A DNA stretch of 64,000 nucleotides from Leucobacter luti (GCF_019464495.1 NZ_CP080492.1:3100001-3164000); one strand, 5' to 3'. Shown: positions 30,233 through 39,569, counted from the stretch's first letter. Made by a program: numbers and translations. Notes: generated by a model from the sequence alone, not told the origin.

Positions 30233-30493
30233 ATGGCTTCGCTGAACGTGAGTGTCGTCTCGGCCGACCGCGAGGTCTGGACGGGCGTAGCCTCCCAGGT
30301 CGTCGCGAAGACGGTCGAGGGCGAGATCGGCATCCTCGGTGGGCACGAACCGCTCCTGGCCATGCTGGCCAAGGGTGAGGTACGCGTCACCACCGCCGAC
30401 GGGGAGAAAGTGCGTGTTGACGCTGAGGGGGGCTTCCTCTCGGTGGACCACGACACGATCACCATCGTCGCTGGCAAGGCAACTCTCGTCTAG
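30233..30493 (+). CDS. atpC: ATP synthase F1 subunit epsilon
   Basis: An 86-aa subunit that couples gamma to the c-ring and can inhibit ATP hydrolysis. Only the N-terminal beta-sandwich domain is present (VVSADREVWTG, EGEIGILGGHEPLLA, GGFLSVD). The C-terminal helical hairpin of E. coli epsilon is missing or very short, so epsilon-type inhibition may be weak. Last gene of the operon. Confidence 0.94.
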   Translation: MASLNVSVVSADREVWTGVASQVVAKTVEGEIGILGGHEPLLAMLAKGEVRVTTADGEKVRVDAEGGFLSVDHDTITIVAGKATLV

Positions 30494-30941
30494 CCAACAA
30501 CTTCATATCTCGTCAGAGCACGTTTCGGCTCTGGGCAGCGCGATTCACGGCCTTGTCGTGCGCGCTCCCAAGCCGGAGCTCTGGACGAAACACAGTTCGG
30601 CTCCGCCTTCACGACGGCGTCCGGAGGTATCGGGGAGACTCGTGCCGCCGCGGCACCACGTGGGGTGGAGCCGTTCGTCGTTTCTGCGCCGTCAGTTTCA
30701 CGTCCTGTCATCTTGAGCCGCGCTCGCTGGGGAGAACACAGTGGTATCCGGCCCGCGCTCCGCCGTGTTGCTGCGCTCGTGCTCTATGTCGTTGTGCTCC
30801 TGCTCGTGTGTGCTATCGGCCGTGTGCTGCTTCCCTCACCGCTGGCGTCCCCGCTGCGCGCCGACACGGAGCCCTTGCAGGATCGCTGGAACCGTATGAT
30901 GCGCATCCCCGACGCCGCCGGTACGCGAACGCGGCCCGGCG

Positions 30942-31005
30942 CCGCCCTGCCGGAGCCCCCGAGTGCGGGACCGCCGTCCTGCCGGAGCCTCCGAGTGCGG
31001 GACCG
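30942..31005. repeat. 32-bp direct duplication
   Basis: Two adjacent 32-bp copies (30942-30973 and 30974-31005) beginning CCGYCCTGCCGGAGC, differing at a few positions. Confidence 0.8.
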
Positions 31006-31021
31006 TCGCGTTGGCGGAGCG

Positions 31022-31126
31022 CGGACGCATCGCTTCGACGCGGACGGATCGTTTCGACGCGGCGGCATCGCTTCGATGCGGACGCATCGCCTCGACGCGG
31101 GCATTTCGGCGTGGGCATTTCGGCGT
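31022..31126. repeat. Tandem 19-bp (x4) and 14-bp (x2) repeats
   Basis: Four 19-bp units of the form CGGACGCATCGCTTCGACG (31022-31097), then two copies of GGGCATTTCGGCGT (31099-31126). They lie just upstream of yaaA. Confidence 0.85.
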
Positions 31127-31196
31127 GAGGCGCTGCGATTCCCGCACACGTTGATCTCATCCTCGATGCCTCGCGGTGTGCCAGTGTCGCTCGCGG

Positions 31197-31202
31197 TAAG
31201 CT
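31197..31202 (+). promoter_or_regulatory. -10 box of yaaA
   Basis: TAAGCT ends 9 nt before ATG 31212, a leaderless or near-leaderless arrangement. Confidence 0.35.
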
Positions 31203-31211
31203 CGAATCATC

Positions 31212-32030
31212 ATGTTGATTCTGTTGCCCCCGTCTGAAACGAAACGTGTGGGCGGCACCGGCTCATTCGACCCGAATACGCTCTCGCGCCACGAGGAGCT
31301 GGGGGAGGCGCGCGCAGCAGTGCAGCGCGCGTTGGAGGCCGTGAGCCGAGACGAGGTCGCCGCGGCGAAAGCGCTCAAGCTGGGCGTGAAGAACCGCGAT
31401 GAGCGGGTGCACAATCTCGTCTTGACCGGAAGCGGCGCCTTGCCTGCGATCGAACGCTATACCGGTGTGCTGTACGACGCGCTCGACGCCCCATCGCTTC
31501 CGAACGCAGCTCGTGCCTGGCTCGACCGCCATGTCGCGGTGCAGTCTGCGCTGTTCGGGCTGATCGGAGCCGGCGAGGAGATCCCCGCATACCGGCTGTC
31601 CGCCGGTTCCCGGCTTCCTGAACTTGCGCAGCCCTTGAAACGCGTATGGAATGCCGCCCACGCAGACTTTGGCTGGGACAACGCGGGCCTGGTGCTCGAT
31701 CTGCGCTCGAAAGACTATGCGGCACTGGCCCCGCTTCCAGCCGAGCGAGGCTGGTTTCTCAACGTCGCTCAGCGCGGCGCCGATGGGGCCGTGCGTGCCT
31801 TGAACCACTTCAATAAGGCGGCAAAGGGAGATCTCGTTCGGCGGATGGCCACCACGCTTCCCGGATCTGCCGAGCCCGTCACTGCCCGGGCTGGGGTGTC
31901 TCGTGGGCGGCTTGAAACGCCCGAGGATGTGGTCAGGTGGGGCGAAGCGAACGGGCTTGAACTATCGGTTGATCGCGCCGCACACGAGCTGACGCTGGTC
32001 ACGAATCTCGGGGCCCCGCAGCAGAACTGA
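31212..32030 (+). CDS. yaaA: YaaA/DUF328-family peroxide-stress protein
   Basis: A 272-aa cytosolic protein. The N-terminal signature LILLPPSETK is diagnostic, followed by the conserved ALPAIERYTGVLYDAL and a LDLRSKDYAAL segment. In E. coli YaaA limits free iron during hydrogen-peroxide stress and has a DNA-binding fold; the same role here is inference by family. It appears to be monocistronic. Confidence 0.85.
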   Translation: MLILLPPSETKRVGGTGSFDPNTLSRHEELGEARAAVQRALEAVSRDEVAAAKALKLGVKNRDERVHNLVLTGSGALPAIERYTGVLYDALDAPSLPNAARAWLDRHVAVQSALFGLIGAGEEIPAYRLSAGSRLPELAQPLKRVWNAAHADFGWDNAGLVLDLRSKDYAALAPLPAERGWFLNVAQRGADGAVRALNHFNKAAKGDLVRRMATTLPGSAEPVTARAGVSRGRLETPEDVVRWGEANGLELSVDRAAHELTLVTNLGAPQQN

Positions 32031-32095
32031 GGCGCGTGTTCAACGGGACCCGCCTCGTCGCGGTAGGATACTCAAGTGTTCAAGAGGTGGAAGCG

Positions 32096-32992
32096 GTGAC
32101 CGCGCGCGGGGAAAACGCGTCTCGGCGACGCCTCAGGTATCGCAATGATTGCGAGCTCGAGATCGAGCTTTCGTGGTTTGCCCTGACCGATGTTGGCCGC
32201 AGGCGCGAGACCAACCAGGACAGCTACGTCACCATGCCCCCGATTTTCGCCGTTGCAGACGGCATGGGAGGGCACTCCGCCGGAGAAGTCGCATCCGCCG
32301 CCGTCGTGCGTCGGCTCGCTGAACTTGGCGGGAGCATGCGTGTGGCAGAGAAGGATATCGACGAGGTCCTCGCTGACGCCGTTGACGATATCGAGCTGGA
32401 CGCGGGGGACACCGAACTCGGGGCAGGCACCACCGTAACGGGCGTGTGCCTCAGCACCGAAGCCGAACCGACCTGGAAAGTCTTCAACATCGGAGACTCA
32501 CGGGTCTACCAGTACTTCAAGGGCGCACTGAGCCAGATCACCGTCGATCATTCAGTGGTGCAACACTTGATCGACACCGGCGCGATCACCGAGGAAGAGG
32601 CGGAGACGCACCCGCACGCCAACGTGATTACGCGGGCCGTCGGCTTCAACGAAGCTCCGATCCCTGAATATACGTCGCTTGCGCTGATCCCTGGCCAGCG
32701 CTTGTTGATCTGCTCAGATGGTCTCACGAAAGAGCTCACGGACATTGGGATCCAGCATTTCCTTGCCACGCAGCCCACAGCGGAAGAAGCCGCGACGATG
32801 TTGGTGCGCCAGGCGATCGAGAACGCTGGCCGCGACAACGTCACCGCGATCGTGATCGATGTTCACGCCGTGGGCGATGTGGTGGATACCGGGAGCGTGC
32901 AGGCCGCGGGAATCGACCTCTCCGAGCTGGACCCGGACGATCCCGAAATCGATACGGAACCTGTCGAGGTACCACGGTCCTCCCTGCAGTAG
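32096..32992 (+). CDS. PP2C-type Ser/Thr protein phosphatase
   Basis: Metal-dependent phosphatase of the PPM family, about 298 aa. The metal and active-site motifs are RRETNQDSY, ADGMGGHSAGEVAS, NIGDSRVY, CSDGLTKEL and GRDNVTAIVID. It is cytosolic with an acidic C-terminal tail and no membrane segment, unlike PstP. It reverses phosphorylation by Hanks-type kinases; no kinase is encoded in the window. Start choice: GTG 32096, preceded by AGAGGTGGA; GTG 32087 and upstream codons are alternatives. TAGGAT at 32064-32069 is a plausible -10. Confidence 0.88.
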   Translation: MTARGENASRRRLRYRNDCELEIELSWFALTDVGRRRETNQDSYVTMPPIFAVADGMGGHSAGEVASAAVVRRLAELGGSMRVAEKDIDEVLADAVDDIELDAGDTELGAGTTVTGVCLSTEAEPTWKVFNIGDSRVYQYFKGALSQITVDHSVVQHLIDTGAITEEEAETHPHANVITRAVGFNEAPIPEYTSLALIPGQRLLICSDGLTKELTDIGIQHFLATQPTAEEAATMLVRQAIENAGRDNVTAIVIDVHAVGDVVDTGSVQAAGIDLSELDPDDPEIDTEPVEVPRSSLQ

Positions 32993-33008
32993 CGGGACGG
33001 ACGCGCAG

Positions 33009-33055
33009 ACACACGAGAGGCCCCGCCGGACGAACCGACGGAGCCTCTCGTGTGT
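33009..33055. terminator. Bidirectional terminator between the phosphatase gene and gabT
   Basis: Perfect 13-bp stem ACACACGAGAGGC (33009-33021) / GCCTCTCGTGTGT (33043-33055) between two convergent genes, 16 bp from each stop codon. It has no strong T tract on either side. Confidence 0.7.
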
Positions 33056-33071
33056 GAGCGCGAGGGTGAGG

Positions 33072-34460
33072 CTAGGCCGCGAATGCCTCGTCGAGCACGC
33101 TGAGTACGTCTTCGAGCAGCTCATCAGTCATCTTCAGCGATGGCAGGAAACGAATCGCCTGGTTGTGCACACCTGAGCTCAGCAGGAGCACGCCATGCTG
33201 AGCGGCAAAGTCGATCACCTGGGCGACGAGCTCGGGGTTCGGGGTCAAGGTGCCAGGGTGCACGACCTCGATCGCGAGCATCGCACCCTTGCCGCGCACC
33301 TCTGCGATGGCCGGGTACTTCTCCGCAAGGCGAGCGAGGCCGCCGCCGAAGACGCGCTCGATGCGCTCCGCCTCGGAGAGCAGACCCTTCGACTCGATTT
33401 GCTCGAACACGGCCACGGCGGCCGCGCATGAGACGGGGTTCCCGCCGAACGTGCCGCCCAGGCCACCCGGCTGCGACTTGTCCATGATCTCGGCGCGGCC
33501 AGTGATCCCAGCGAGCGGCAGACCGCCCGCAATGCCCTTGGCCGAGAGTACGATGTCGGGCTGCACGCCGAACTGCTCGATCGAGAACACGGTGCCCGTG
33601 CGCCCCATACCGGCCTGCACCTCGTCCGCGATGAACACGATCCCGTTCGCGCGGCACCACTCAGCGAGCGCAGGGAGGAAGCCATCGGCCGGAACGATGA
33701 AGCCGCCCTCGCCCTGAATCGGCTCGACGACGAGGCAGGCGAGATCGTCGGCGCCCGCCGTCTTCTCCAAGTGCGCGATGGTGCGCGCGGCAGCGTCGGC
33801 GCCGCTCAAGCCATCCTGAAGCGGGTACGAGTTCGGCGCTTTATAGATGTCGCCAGCGCGCGGGCCGTAGCCGAGGGCGTATGGCGCCGCCTTGTGATTC
33901 ATCGTCGAGGTCAGCATGGTGCGGCCGTGGTAGGCGTGCTCCAAGACTGCGACACCGGGGCGGCCGGTGAACTTGCGGGCGATCTTGACTCCGTTCTCAA
34001 CCGCCTCGGCCCCTGAATTCATGAGGAGCGTCTTGTACGGTGCCGCAGCAGTGGAACCCGGAACGTGCTTCGCCAAATACTCGGCGACCTGCACGTACGG
34101 CTCGTACGGGGTCATCGTGAACAGCGTGTGGGTGACCTTCTGCAGCTGTGCCGTGGCAGCGGCAACGACAGCCTCGTCGGTGTGGCCGATCGTGGTGACT
34201 CCGATCCCGCCGCACACGTCGATGATGTGGTTCCCATCGACGTCTACGATGATCGAGTCGTGTGCGCGCTCGATGTACACGGGGAGCACACTGTGCACGC
34301 CCGGCGGGATCACCGCCTGCCTCCTGGCGTGGATCGCCTGGGACTTCGGGCCAGGGATTGCCGTGACGACGCGACGCTGCTGGGGGACGGTGGTCTCCTG
34401 CTGCGATGCCTCGACGGTGCTGACGGGTGCTTCGATGGTGCTCACGCTCGCTTCGGTCAT
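33072..34460 (-). CDS. gabT: 4-aminobutyrate aminotransferase
   Basis: Class III PLP aminotransferase converting GABA and 2-oxoglutarate to succinic semialdehyde and glutamate, 462 aa. The PLP lysine is in VLSAKGIAGGLPL. NSGAEAVENGVKIAR, FIADEVQAGMGRTG and GGTFGGNPVSCAAAVAV are class III signatures. An N-terminal Thr/Val-rich segment (about 25 aa) is non-conserved. ATG 34460 is supported by TAGTAT (34468-34473, minus) 7 nt upstream; the frame stays open further upstream, but that part overlaps the OsmC gene. No gabD neighbour is present. Confidence 0.92.
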   Translation of the reverse strand: MTEASVSTIEAPVSTVEASQQETTVPQQRRVVTAIPGPKSQAIHARRQAVIPPGVHSVLPVYIERAHDSIIVDVDGNHIIDVCGGIGVTTIGHTDEAVVAAATAQLQKVTHTLFTMTPYEPYVQVAEYLAKHVPGSTAAAPYKTLLMNSGAEAVENGVKIARKFTGRPGVAVLEHAYHGRTMLTSTMNHKAAPYALGYGPRAGDIYKAPNSYPLQDGLSGADAAARTIAHLEKTAGADDLACLVVEPIQGEGGFIVPADGFLPALAEWCRANGIVFIADEVQAGMGRTGTVFSIEQFGVQPDIVLSAKGIAGGLPLAGITGRAEIMDKSQPGGLGGTFGGNPVSCAAAVAVFEQIESKGLLSEAERIERVFGGGLARLAEKYPAIAEVRGKGAMLAIEVVHPGTLTPNPELVAQVIDFAAQHGVLLLSSGVHNQAIRFLPSLKMTDELLEDVLSVLDEAFAA

Positions 34461-34467
34461 GGGATCG

Positions 34468-34473
34468 ATACTA
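34468..34473 (-). promoter_or_regulatory. -10 box of gabT (leaderless)
   Basis: TAGTAT on the minus strand, 7 nt before ATG 34460. It is divergent from the OsmC promoter only about 35 bp away, so the two promoters share regulatory DNA. Confidence 0.45.
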
Positions 34474-34508
34474 CTCCCGCCTGCCTGGTGGTGGGCTTGG
34501 CTGCCCAG

Positions 34509-34514
34509 TAGCCT
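34509..34514 (+). promoter_or_regulatory. -10 box of the OsmC gene (leaderless)
   Basis: TAGCCT ends 6 nt before ATG 34521. Confidence 0.45.
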
Positions 34515-34520
34515 GGACGA

Positions 34521-35024
34521 ATGAAGGACATCCACGAGTACCGGATCGACATCGAGTGGGCAGGCAACCGCGGCACCGGCACGAGCGGCTACCGTGCGTA
34601 CGGGCGGGAGCTCACCATCCACGCGGCGCACAAAGCCCCGCTTGCTGGCTCGGCAGATCCCACGTTTCACGGCGACGCTGACCGGTGGAACCCGGAAGAG
34701 TTGCTCGTCTCCGCCCTCGCGCAGTGTCACATGCTGTCGTACCTGCACATGGCTGTGCGGGCCGGAGTGGTGGTGACGGCGTATACGGACGCCGCCGTTG
34801 GAACGATGCGTCAGGAGGGGGTCGGCGGCGCATTCACCGAAGTGGTGCTGCGGCCGCGAGTCACCGTGGCCGACGAGGCGATGGTCGAGGCTGCCCTGGC
34901 AGCACACGCGCCTGCGCGAGAGGCGTGCTTCATTGCGAACTCGGTGAACTTCCCGGTGCGGCACGAACCCGAGATTCTGGTGGCCCACGCGGCCCAGGAT
35001 CCGGGCGAGCAGCCCGGCCTGTAA
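34521..35024 (+). CDS. OsmC-family protein (putative peroxiredoxin)
   Basis: A 167-aa cytosolic protein of the OsmC/Ohr superfamily. The two redox cysteines are visible in LAQCHMLSYLH (about residue 76) and REACFIANSVNFPV (about residue 142), with the family N-terminus YRIDIEWAGNRGTGTSGY. It would reduce organic hydroperoxides or similar electrophiles; the exact substrate is not inferable. It appears to be leaderless and lies 41 bp upstream of metG, which has its own box. Confidence 0.82.
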   Translation: MKDIHEYRIDIEWAGNRGTGTSGYRAYGRELTIHAAHKAPLAGSADPTFHGDADRWNPEELLVSALAQCHMLSYLHMAVRAGVVVTAYTDAAVGTMRQEGVGGAFTEVVLRPRVTVADEAMVEAALAAHAPAREACFIANSVNFPVRHEPEILVAHAAQDPGEQPGL

Positions 35025-35052
35025 CACGGGTCTGTGGGGGCCCGAGAAGGAA

Positions 35053-35058
35053 TAGACT
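35053..35058 (+). promoter_or_regulatory. -10 box of metG (leaderless)
   Basis: TAGACT ends 7 nt before ATG 35066. A GTG 6 nt upstream is the alternative start. Confidence 0.45.
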
Positions 35059-35065
35059 GGTGGGT

Positions 35066-36676
35066 ATGGCCAAGACCCCGTCGTTCTCGCTTTCCACGCC
35101 CATTTTCTATGTCAACGATGCCCCGCACATCGGGCACGCGTACACCGAGGTGGCTGCTGACGTGCTTGCCCGCTGGCACCGGCAGGCAGGCGACGACACG
35201 TATTTCCTGACGGGAACCGATGAGCACGGGCAGAAAATCCTCCGCACGGCCACGGCGAATGGTGTTGCGCCGAAGGAATGGGCTGACCGCCTGGTTGAGT
35301 CGGCGTGGAAGCCGTTGCTCGACACCATCAACATCTCAAACGACGATTTCATTCGCACGACTGATGCCCGTCACGAGTCTGGCGTCGCCACGTTCTTGCA
35401 GAAGCTGTATGACGATGGCCACGTCTACGCTGGCGAGTTTGAGGCGCTGTACTGCGTCGGCTGCGAGGAGTTCAAGCCGAAGAGCGAGATCGTCGACGGT
35501 GAGGGCGCCTTCGAGGGTGAGAAGGTCTGCGCGATCCACTCCAAGCCACTTGAACTGCTGCAGGAGAAGAACTACTTCTTCAAGATGAGCGCGTTCCAGG
35601 ATCGTCTCCTGGCGCTCTATGAAGAGCGCCCGGATTTCGTGCAGCCCGCCAGCGCCCGCAACGAGGTCATCGCCTTTGTGCAGCAGGGCCTCGAGGATCT
35701 GTCGATCTCGCGCACCTCATTTGACTGGGGGATTCCGATCCCGTGGGACTCCTCCCACGTCACCTACGTGTGGTTCGATGCGCTGTTGAACTACATTACG
35801 GCGCGCGGCTATGGTGCGAACCCGGCAGACCCCACCGCGGAGCTCACGCACTGGCCGGCAGTCCAGATTGTTGGCAAAGACATTCTCCGCTTCCACGCAG
35901 TGATCTGGCCGGCCATGCTGATGGCCGCAGGTCTCGACGTTCCGACGAACGTCTTTGCACACGGCTGGTTGCTCGTTGGTGGCGAGAAGATGTCGAAGTC
36001 AAAGCTCACGGGTATCGCCCCGAATGAGATCACGGACACCTTCGGATCAGACGCGTTCCGCTACTACTTCATGCGCGCGGTGTCTTTCGGGCACGACGGC
36101 TCCTTCAGCTGGGAAGACCTGTCTGCCCGCTACCAGGCAGAGCTCGCCAACGGCTTCGGTAACCTCGCGAGCCGCGTGCTCGCGATGAACGCGAAGTACT
36201 TCGAGGGCAGTGTGCCCGGAACCGGTGTTGACGCTCCAGCCGACGGGGTGATCCGCGATCTCGCCGCGAGCGTTACGCAGCGCGCCGACGCGAAAATCGA
36301 GGCGTTCGCCATTCACGAGGCGATCGCCGCGGTGTGGGAACTCGTTGACGCGCTGAACGGCTACATCACCGAGCAGGAGCCCTGGGCGCTCGCGAAGGAT
36401 CCAGCGAATCGGGAGCGGCTGAGCGCCGTCTTGTACACGGCGACGGAGGGGCTGCGTGTGCTCGCTGAGCTGCTCGCGCCCGTGCTGCCTGAGGCGACGG
36501 TCAAGCTCTGGGCTGCTCTCGGCGCCGAAGCAGCGCTCGGGACGCTCACCGAACGTCCGATCCGCGAGGCAGGCACCTGGGGCCAGCTCCCCAGCGGCAC
36601 GGCGCAGCACGCGCTCGCCGTGTTGTTCCCGCGCATCGAGGCCGACACTCCGACCACTGGTGGTGCCGCGAAGTGA
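35066..36676 (+). CDS. metG: Methionyl-tRNA synthetase
   Basis: Class I synthetase charging tRNA-Met, 536 aa. HIGH motif region PHIGHAYTEV, KMSKS loop GEKMSKSKLT, and the WFDALLNYIT methionine-pocket segment. A zinc-knuckle-like YCVGCEEF with a later VCAIH sits in the connective peptide. It has no C-terminal tRNA-binding (EMAP-like) domain, as is common in actinobacteria. The stop overlaps the tatD GTG by 4 nt. First gene of a metG-tatD-rsmA-ispE run conserved in this phylum. Confidence 0.95.
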   Translation: MAKTPSFSLSTPIFYVNDAPHIGHAYTEVAADVLARWHRQAGDDTYFLTGTDEHGQKILRTATANGVAPKEWADRLVESAWKPLLDTINISNDDFIRTTDARHESGVATFLQKLYDDGHVYAGEFEALYCVGCEEFKPKSEIVDGEGAFEGEKVCAIHSKPLELLQEKNYFFKMSAFQDRLLALYEERPDFVQPASARNEVIAFVQQGLEDLSISRTSFDWGIPIPWDSSHVTYVWFDALLNYITARGYGANPADPTAELTHWPAVQIVGKDILRFHAVIWPAMLMAAGLDVPTNVFAHGWLLVGGEKMSKSKLTGIAPNEITDTFGSDAFRYYFMRAVSFGHDGSFSWEDLSARYQAELANGFGNLASRVLAMNAKYFEGSVPGTGVDAPADGVIRDLAASVTQRADAKIEAFAIHEAIAAVWELVDALNGYITEQEPWALAKDPANRERLSAVLYTATEGLRVLAELLAPVLPEATVKLWAALGAEAALGTLTERPIREAGTWGQLPSGTAQHALAVLFPRIEADTPTTGGAAK

Positions 36677-37578
36677 CCGTTGAGACGCCAGCGCCAGGGC
36701 TCCGAAAACGTGCCGGGGCTCCTGGGCGTGATCTCACACGCCCAGCGGCGCCTGAGCCGCTGCCCGTTGCGGTCTACGACAACCACACGCACCTCGAGTT
36801 CGAAGACGGTGTGGACCAGCTCGAACCGCTGGACTCGCTCGCACACGCGGCAGTCGTCGGTGTACGCGGCGTCGTGCAAGTGGGCACCGACCTCGAGACC
36901 AGCCGCTGGAGTGCGCAGCTCGCCGCAAGCGATCCGCGCGTACTGGCCGCCGTCGCCCTGCACCCCAACGAAGCCCCACGGCTGTTTGAACTGGGGCAGC
37001 TGAGCGCGCACCTATCTGAGATATCTCGGCTCGCCGCCGAACCGCGCGTGCGCGCTGTCGGTGAAACCGGACTCGACTTCTTCCGCACAGGAGAGGACGG
37101 GCGCGAGGCGCAGATCGAAGCATTCGAGACGCATATCGAGATCGCGAAGGCCAATAGCATCGCGATGCAGATCCACGATCGAGATGCCCACGATGAGGTC
37201 GTCGCGATTCTCACCCGTGTTGGTGCTCCTGAACGCACGGTGTTCCACTGTTTCTCGGGTGACGCCAAGCTTGCGCGGATCTGCAACGAGCACGGCTGGT
37301 ACATGTCGTTCGCCGGCCCCACCACCTTCAAGAACGCGCCAGCGTTGCGCGAAGCGCTCGCCGTCGCACGGCCGGAGCTCATTCTCGCCGAGACTGACGC
37401 TCCGTTCTTGACCCCAGAGCCGTTCCGCGGCCGGCCCAACGCGCCGTACATGCTTCCATACACGGTGCGCCGCATGGCTGAGGCGCTGGAGCTGCCCCTT
37501 GCCGATCTCTGCGCGCAGCTCGCGGCAAATACCGAGCGGGTGTATGGGTCGTGGGACCCAGAGGAGGCAGCTGCGTGA
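36673..37578 (+). CDS. tatD: TatD-family metal-dependent hydrolase
   Basis: TIM-barrel hydrolase, 301 aa, of the TatD/YcfH type (DNase or RNA-processing in other bacteria). Metal ligands are visible in YDNHTHLEF, GETGLDFFR, QIHDRDAHDE, FHCFSG and AETDAPFLTPEP. The approximately 35-residue Pro/Arg-rich N-terminus before the barrel is unusual, and the start could lie later. The GTG overlaps the metG stop, and rsmA begins within its last codons. Confidence 0.9.
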   Translation: MTVETPAPGLRKRAGAPGRDLTRPAAPEPLPVAVYDNHTHLEFEDGVDQLEPLDSLAHAAVVGVRGVVQVGTDLETSRWSAQLAASDPRVLAAVALHPNEAPRLFELGQLSAHLSEISRLAAEPRVRAVGETGLDFFRTGEDGREAQIEAFETHIEIAKANSIAMQIHDRDAHDEVVAILTRVGAPERTVFHCFSGDAKLARICNEHGWYMSFAGPTTFKNAPALREALAVARPELILAETDAPFLTPEPFRGRPNAPYMLPYTVRRMAEALELPLADLCAQLAANTERVYGSWDPEEAAA

Positions 37579-38510
37579 CACAGCCAGAGAACGGCACAGA
37601 TCCAGAAACTGGCACCGAGCCGACAGCTGACACCTCCGAGGCCGGAACCGGATCGGCCCCAACGCTCCTCGGACCCGCTGAAGTCCGCGAGCTTGCTGAG
37701 CGCCTCGGAGTCTCTCCGACGAAAAAGCTCGGACAGAACTTTGTGATCGATCCGAACACCGTGCGGAAGATCGTGCGGCTCGCGGGCGTCACTTCCGACG
37801 ATCACGTGATTGAGGTGGGGCCTGGTCTGGGATCCCTCACGCTCGGGATCACCGAAACCGGGGCCGAGGTCACAGCGGTCGAGATCGATCACCGGCTTGC
37901 CGCAGAGCTCTCCGCGACGGTGCGTGCGATGCAGCCGGACGCTGCTGAGCGCTTCCGGGTCATCCGCAGTGATGCGCTGGAACTGACCGCTGAGATGATC
38001 GCTGAGCTTCCCTCGCCGCCGGAGTTGCTCGTCGCGAACCTGCCATACAACGTGTCAGTTCCGATCCTGATGGAGCTCCTTGAACTCATTCCTGAGCTTC
38101 GTGGCGGACTCGTCATGGTGCAGGCCGAGGTCGGGTACCGGATCGCGGCGAAGCCTGGCAGCAAAGAGTACGGTGCTCCGAGCGCGAAAGCGGCCTGGTA
38201 CGGCCCGTGGCGCATCGCGGGCACCGTCAGCCGGCGCATCTTCTGGCCGGTGCCCGGGGTGGACTCTGTGCTCGTCGGGTATGAGCGCCTCACTGATCCC
38301 CGCGGCACCGTCGCTGAACGAGACCTCACGTTCGCTCTGATCAACGCCGCGTTCGCGCACCGCCGAAAGATGCTGCGGCAATCGTTGCAGCCGGTACTCG
38401 GAACGCTTGACGAGGTGGTCGCAGTGTTGGAATCTGCAGGAATTGACCCCACGCTGCGTGCTGAACAGCTGAGCGTTGAAGACTACCTCGCGATCGCGCG
38501 AGCACGCTAG
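37575..38510 (+). CDS. rsmA: 16S rRNA dimethyladenosine transferase
   Basis: Dimethylates the two adjacent adenines at the 3' end of 16S rRNA (KsgA), 311 aa. The entry segment KKLGQNFVIDPNTV, the SAM motif EVGPGLGSLTL and the catalytic VANLPYNVSVP are diagnostic. About 40 N-terminal residues are Thr/Gly/Glu-rich and non-conserved. GTG 37575 follows GAGGAGG and overlaps the tatD stop. Confidence 0.95.
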   Translation: MTQPENGTDPETGTEPTADTSEAGTGSAPTLLGPAEVRELAERLGVSPTKKLGQNFVIDPNTVRKIVRLAGVTSDDHVIEVGPGLGSLTLGITETGAEVTAVEIDHRLAAELSATVRAMQPDAAERFRVIRSDALELTAEMIAELPSPPELLVANLPYNVSVPILMELLELIPELRGGLVMVQAEVGYRIAAKPGSKEYGAPSAKAAWYGPWRIAGTVSRRIFWPVPGVDSVLVGYERLTDPRGTVAERDLTFALINAAFAHRRKMLRQSLQPVLGTLDEVVAVLESAGIDPTLRAEQLSVEDYLAIARAR

Positions 38511-38579
38511 CGCTGCGTTGGTACATGCGCGGCGTGGAGTTCAACGACATCAGGTGAAATGCAGTGCAGCGAGGTGCGA

Positions 38580-38585
38580 TAGTTT
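38580..38585 (+). promoter_or_regulatory. -10 box of ispE (leaderless)
   Basis: TAGTTT ends 6 nt before ATG 38592, suggesting that ispE has its own promoter in addition to read-through from rsmA. Confidence 0.4.
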
Positions 38586-38591
38586 GTACAC

Positions 38592-39527
38592 ATGAGCCCG
38601 ATTCCGAAGCGCACGGTGACTGTGCGGGCCCCGGGGAAGATCAACGTGTTCTTCCGCGTGGGTGCACTGCAGGATGATGGATATCACGACGTCGCGTCGC
38701 TCTATCAGGCAGTCTCGTTGTTCGAAGAAGTCACGGCAACGCCGGCTGATGAGTTTTCCGTGCGATTTACGGGGCCGATCGATTCGACAGGCCTCTCGAC
38801 GGACGCATCGAACCTGGCCATTGCGGCGGCGAAGCTGCTCGCGACCCGCACCGGGTACACAGGCGGCGTCGCACTCACGATCCTGAAGCGAGTGCCGATC
38901 GCCGGTGGGATGGGCGGGGGATCCGCCGACGCTGCCGCCACGCTCGTCGCCTGCGATGAGCTCTGGGGCACCGGTCTTGGCCGCTCTGGTCTTCTCCCAC
39001 TCGCAGCCGAGCTGGGGGCAGACGTGCCATTCGCGCTCGAAGGAGGCACCGCAGTCGGCACAGGTCGCGGCGACGAGCTCAGCCCTGCGCTCGCGAAGGG
39101 TGCATTCCACTGGGTGCTCGCACTCTCTGATCTTGGGCTCAGTACCCCGCAGGTGTATGGGACGCTGGATCAGCACCGCGATACGCACGCACGTGATTTG
39201 GGGCCGCAACCCGACCTCGTGAAAGTGGATACAGCCGTGTTGCAGGCGGTGCGCATCGGAGATGCAGGCTCACTCGCAGAGGCGATGCACAACGATCTGC
39301 AAGTTGCCGCGCTGAAGCTGGCGCCTGAACTCACGGAACTACTTGAGTTGGGGGAGTCCCGCGGCGCACTCGCCGGAATCGTATCCGGATCGGGTCCGAC
39401 CATCGCGTTCCTCGTCGATAGTGCGCAGGCAGCGGCTGAGCTGCGTGGCGTGCTGTCACGGCGCGACATTCGCTCCCTCATTGCGACTGGGCCCGTGCCC
39501 GGTGCCCGTGTGCTCGACGCACACTGA
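38592..39527 (+). CDS. ispE: 4-(Cytidine-5'-diphospho)-2-C-methylerythritol kinase
   Basis: GHMP kinase of the MEP isoprenoid pathway, 311 aa. The N-terminal [13 protein letters not shown], the ATP loop [18 protein letters not shown] and the C-terminal [10 protein letters not shown] are the three GHMP motifs. [15 protein letters not shown] carries the catalytic Asp/His region. It follows rsmA, as in many actinobacteria. Confidence 0.95.
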   Translation: MSPIPKRTVTVRAPGKINVFFRVGALQDDGYHDVASLYQAVSLFEEVTATPADEFSVRFTGPIDSTGLSTDASNLAIAAAKLLATRTGYTGGVALTILKRVPIAGGMGGGSADAAATLVACDELWGTGLGRSGLLPLAAELGADVPFALEGGTAVGTGRGDELSPALAKGAFHWVLALSDLGLSTPQVYGTLDQHRDTHARDLGPQPDLVKVDTAVLQAVRIGDAGSLAEAMHNDLQVAALKLAPELTELLELGESRGALAGIVSGSGPTIAFLVDSAQAAAELRGVLSRRDIRSLIATGPVPGARVLDAH

Positions 39528-39569
39528 GATTTCGGGAATAGCGGTGCCTGCAGCGCGGTTGCACCGAGC

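Larger units (their letters stand above)
30494..31211. other. 718-bp repeat-bearing gap after the atp operon
   Basis: No gene I can support. It contains a duplicated 32-bp unit (30942-31005), four 19-bp repeats (31022-31097) and a duplicated 14-bp unit (31099-31126). A frame at 30665-31237 has one possible membrane helix (RRVAALVLYVVVLLLVCAIG) but runs through the repeats and into yaaA, so it may be a decayed gene. I see no clear atp terminator. Confidence 0.6.

Noticed and set aside
30665..31237. 190-codon frame after atpC with one hydrophobic segment
   Set aside because: It passes through three sets of tandem repeats and overlaps the yaaA start. It is kept only as a possible relic, not as a gene.
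34461..35027. N-terminal extension of GabT
   Set aside because: It runs antisense through the OsmC gene. The domain and the TAGTAT box support ATG 34460.
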